Shown: in pieces, positions 4,215 to 5,147 of the stretch | How the letters are laid out: each line of letters opens with the position of its first letter | How positions within the stretch are numbered: position 1 is the first letter of the stretch | The notes under the pieces: model-generated | Databases searched by the model: none | What the model was told of the DNA's origin: nothing | What the model saw: the letters and a program-made list of their open reading frames with translations, nothing else | Made by a program: the position numbers and the translations under genes | Source of the DNA: Natrialbaceae archaeon Tc-Br11_E2g1 | GTDB taxonomy: Archaea > Halobacteriota > Halobacteria > Halobacteriales > Natrialbaceae | Assembly (NCBI GenBank): GCA_001564255.1 | Contig: LKNC01000206.1 | Coordinates: 1 to 5,147 of the forward strand | DNA length: 5,147 nt | Direction of reading: 5' to 3'

Positions 4215-5147
4215 ATGAGCTACGACAAGATCGAGGTTCCCGAGGGTGGGGAGAAGATCACCCTGAAAGAGGGCACGGACGACGAACTCGAGGTACCGGA
4301 CAATCCGATCATCCCGATCATCTACGGGGACGGTGTCGGCAGCGACGTCGGTCCCGCCGCACAGACGGTGCTCGAGGCCGCTGCGGAGGCGACCGGCCGC
4401 GATATCAACTGGATGCGCGTCTACGCGGGCAGTTCCGCCCGCGAGAAATACGACGAGAACCTCCCCGAGGAGACCGTCGAGGCGATCAAAGAACACCGCG
4501 TCGCGATCAAAGGGCCGCTGACGACGCCCGTCGGCTCCGGGTTCCGCTCGCTGAACGTCGGCCTGCGTAAGAAACTCGACCTCTTCGCGAACGTTCGACC
4601 CACCTACCACTTAGACGGTGTCCCATCGCCGGTCAAAGATCCCGGCGAGATGGACATGGTCACCTTCCGTGAGAACACCGAAGACGTCTACGCCGGCATC
4701 GAGTGGGAAGCCGGCACCGATGAAGTCCAGCAGGTAAAGGAGTTCGTCGAAGAGGAGATGGGCGCGACGGGCGTCATCCACGACGGCCCCGTCGGCATCG
4801 GCGTCAAGCCGATCACCGAGTTCGGGACGAAACGGCTCGTCCGCGAGGCCATCGACTACGCCCTCGAGAACGACCGTGACTCCGTCACCCTCGTCCACAA
4901 GGGGAACATCATGAAGTTCACCGAAGGACAGTTCCGCGACTGGGGCTACGAGGTCGCACAGGAGGAGTACGGCGAGGAGGTCATCACCGAGGACACCCTT
5001 TGGGAGGAGCGAGACGGCGAAGCGCCCGAGGACGCCGTCGTCGTCAACGACCGAATCGCGGACAACATGCTCCAGCAGATCCTCACCCGCACCGACGAGT
5101 ACGACGTCGTCGCGACGATGAACTTAAACGGTGACTACATGTCCGAC
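4215..5147 (+). CDS. icd: Isocitrate dehydrogenase, N-terminal 311 residues (cut by the window edge)
   Basis: TCA-cycle enzyme that oxidises isocitrate to 2-oxoglutarate and CO2, cytoplasmic, expected to be a dimer. 311 residues are present of about 415-420 usual for the prokaryotic type. Substrate and metal residues known from E. coli are present in order: Ser112 and Asn114 in RSLNVGLR with Arg118, Arg128, Arg152 and Tyr159 in [14 protein letters not shown], Lys229 in [13 protein letters not shown], Asp283 in [12 protein letters not shown], then Asp307 and Asp311 in [10 protein letters not shown] at the very edge. Ser112 matches the serine that is phosphorylated in E. coli; whether that regulation exists here is unknown. 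The coenzyme-choosing residues lie beyond the window; NADP is expected from haloarchaeal relatives. The ATG at 4215 is supported by the TATA-like element at 4181-4188. The gene is divergent from the zinc-ribbon cluster. Confidence 0.96.
   Translation, partial: MSYDKIEVPEGGEKITLKEGTDDELEVPDNPIIPIIYGDGVGSDVGPAAQTVLEAAAEATGRDINWMRVYAGSSAREKYDENLPEETVEAIKEHRVAIKGPLTTPVGSGFRSLNVGLRKKLDLFANVRPTYHLDGVPSPVKDPGEMDMVTFRENTEDVYAGIEWEAGTDEVQQVKEFVEEEMGATGVIHDGPVGIGVKPITEFGTKRLVREAIDYALENDRDSVTLVHKGNIMKFTEGQFRDWGYEVAQEEYGEEVITEDTLWEERDGEAPEDAVVVNDRIADNMLQQILTRTDEYDVVATMNLNGDYMSD

Overview
The window looks like chromosome from a haloarchaeon (class Halobacteria). It is GC-rich with a strong G/C preference at third codon positions. 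The predicted proteins are rich in Asp and Glu, several starts have a TATA-like element about 25-30 bases upstream and no leader, and the tetramer CTAG is rare. The left-edge gene is an archaeal-type (phospho)mevalonate decarboxylase and the right-edge gene a prokaryotic isocitrate dehydrogenase. I cannot name a genus from sequence alone.

Layout. At the left edge, on the minus strand, lies the N-terminal part of a GHMP-fold decarboxylase of the isoprenoid pathway (1-370), preceded by a TATA-like element and a perfect GC-rich inverted repeat. Behind it, same strand, is a 57-residue acidic helical protein of unknown function (403-576). A 150-base divergent spacer separates this from endonuclease III (nth, plus strand, 727-1410). 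After a 119-base convergent spacer with a possible two-way terminator comes a minus-strand cluster read from right to left: a 44-residue double-knuckle zinc-ribbon protein (3734-3868), a zinc M28 aminopeptidase (2363-3718) and an NAD-kinase-fold protein with a degenerate active site (1530-2327). The cluster is tight (15- and 35-base gaps), and the clearest promoter I see for it is a TATA element placed for a leaderless zinc-ribbon transcript. A 346-base divergent spacer with several short perfect palindromes separates this cluster from isocitrate dehydrogenase (icd, plus strand, 4215 to the right edge), which is cut by the window.

How the genes fit together. Most of the window is housekeeping: isoprenoid lipid synthesis, base-excision repair and the TCA cycle. 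These genes have separate promoters and no evident shared pathway. The least explained part is the three-gene minus-strand cluster, where a tiny zinc-ribbon protein, an intracellular-looking metallopeptidase and a probably inactive or altered NAD-kinase paralogue appear co-transcribed. I found no mobile element, CRISPR array, tRNA or rRNA, and no clear sign of a defence or other dedicated accessory system.
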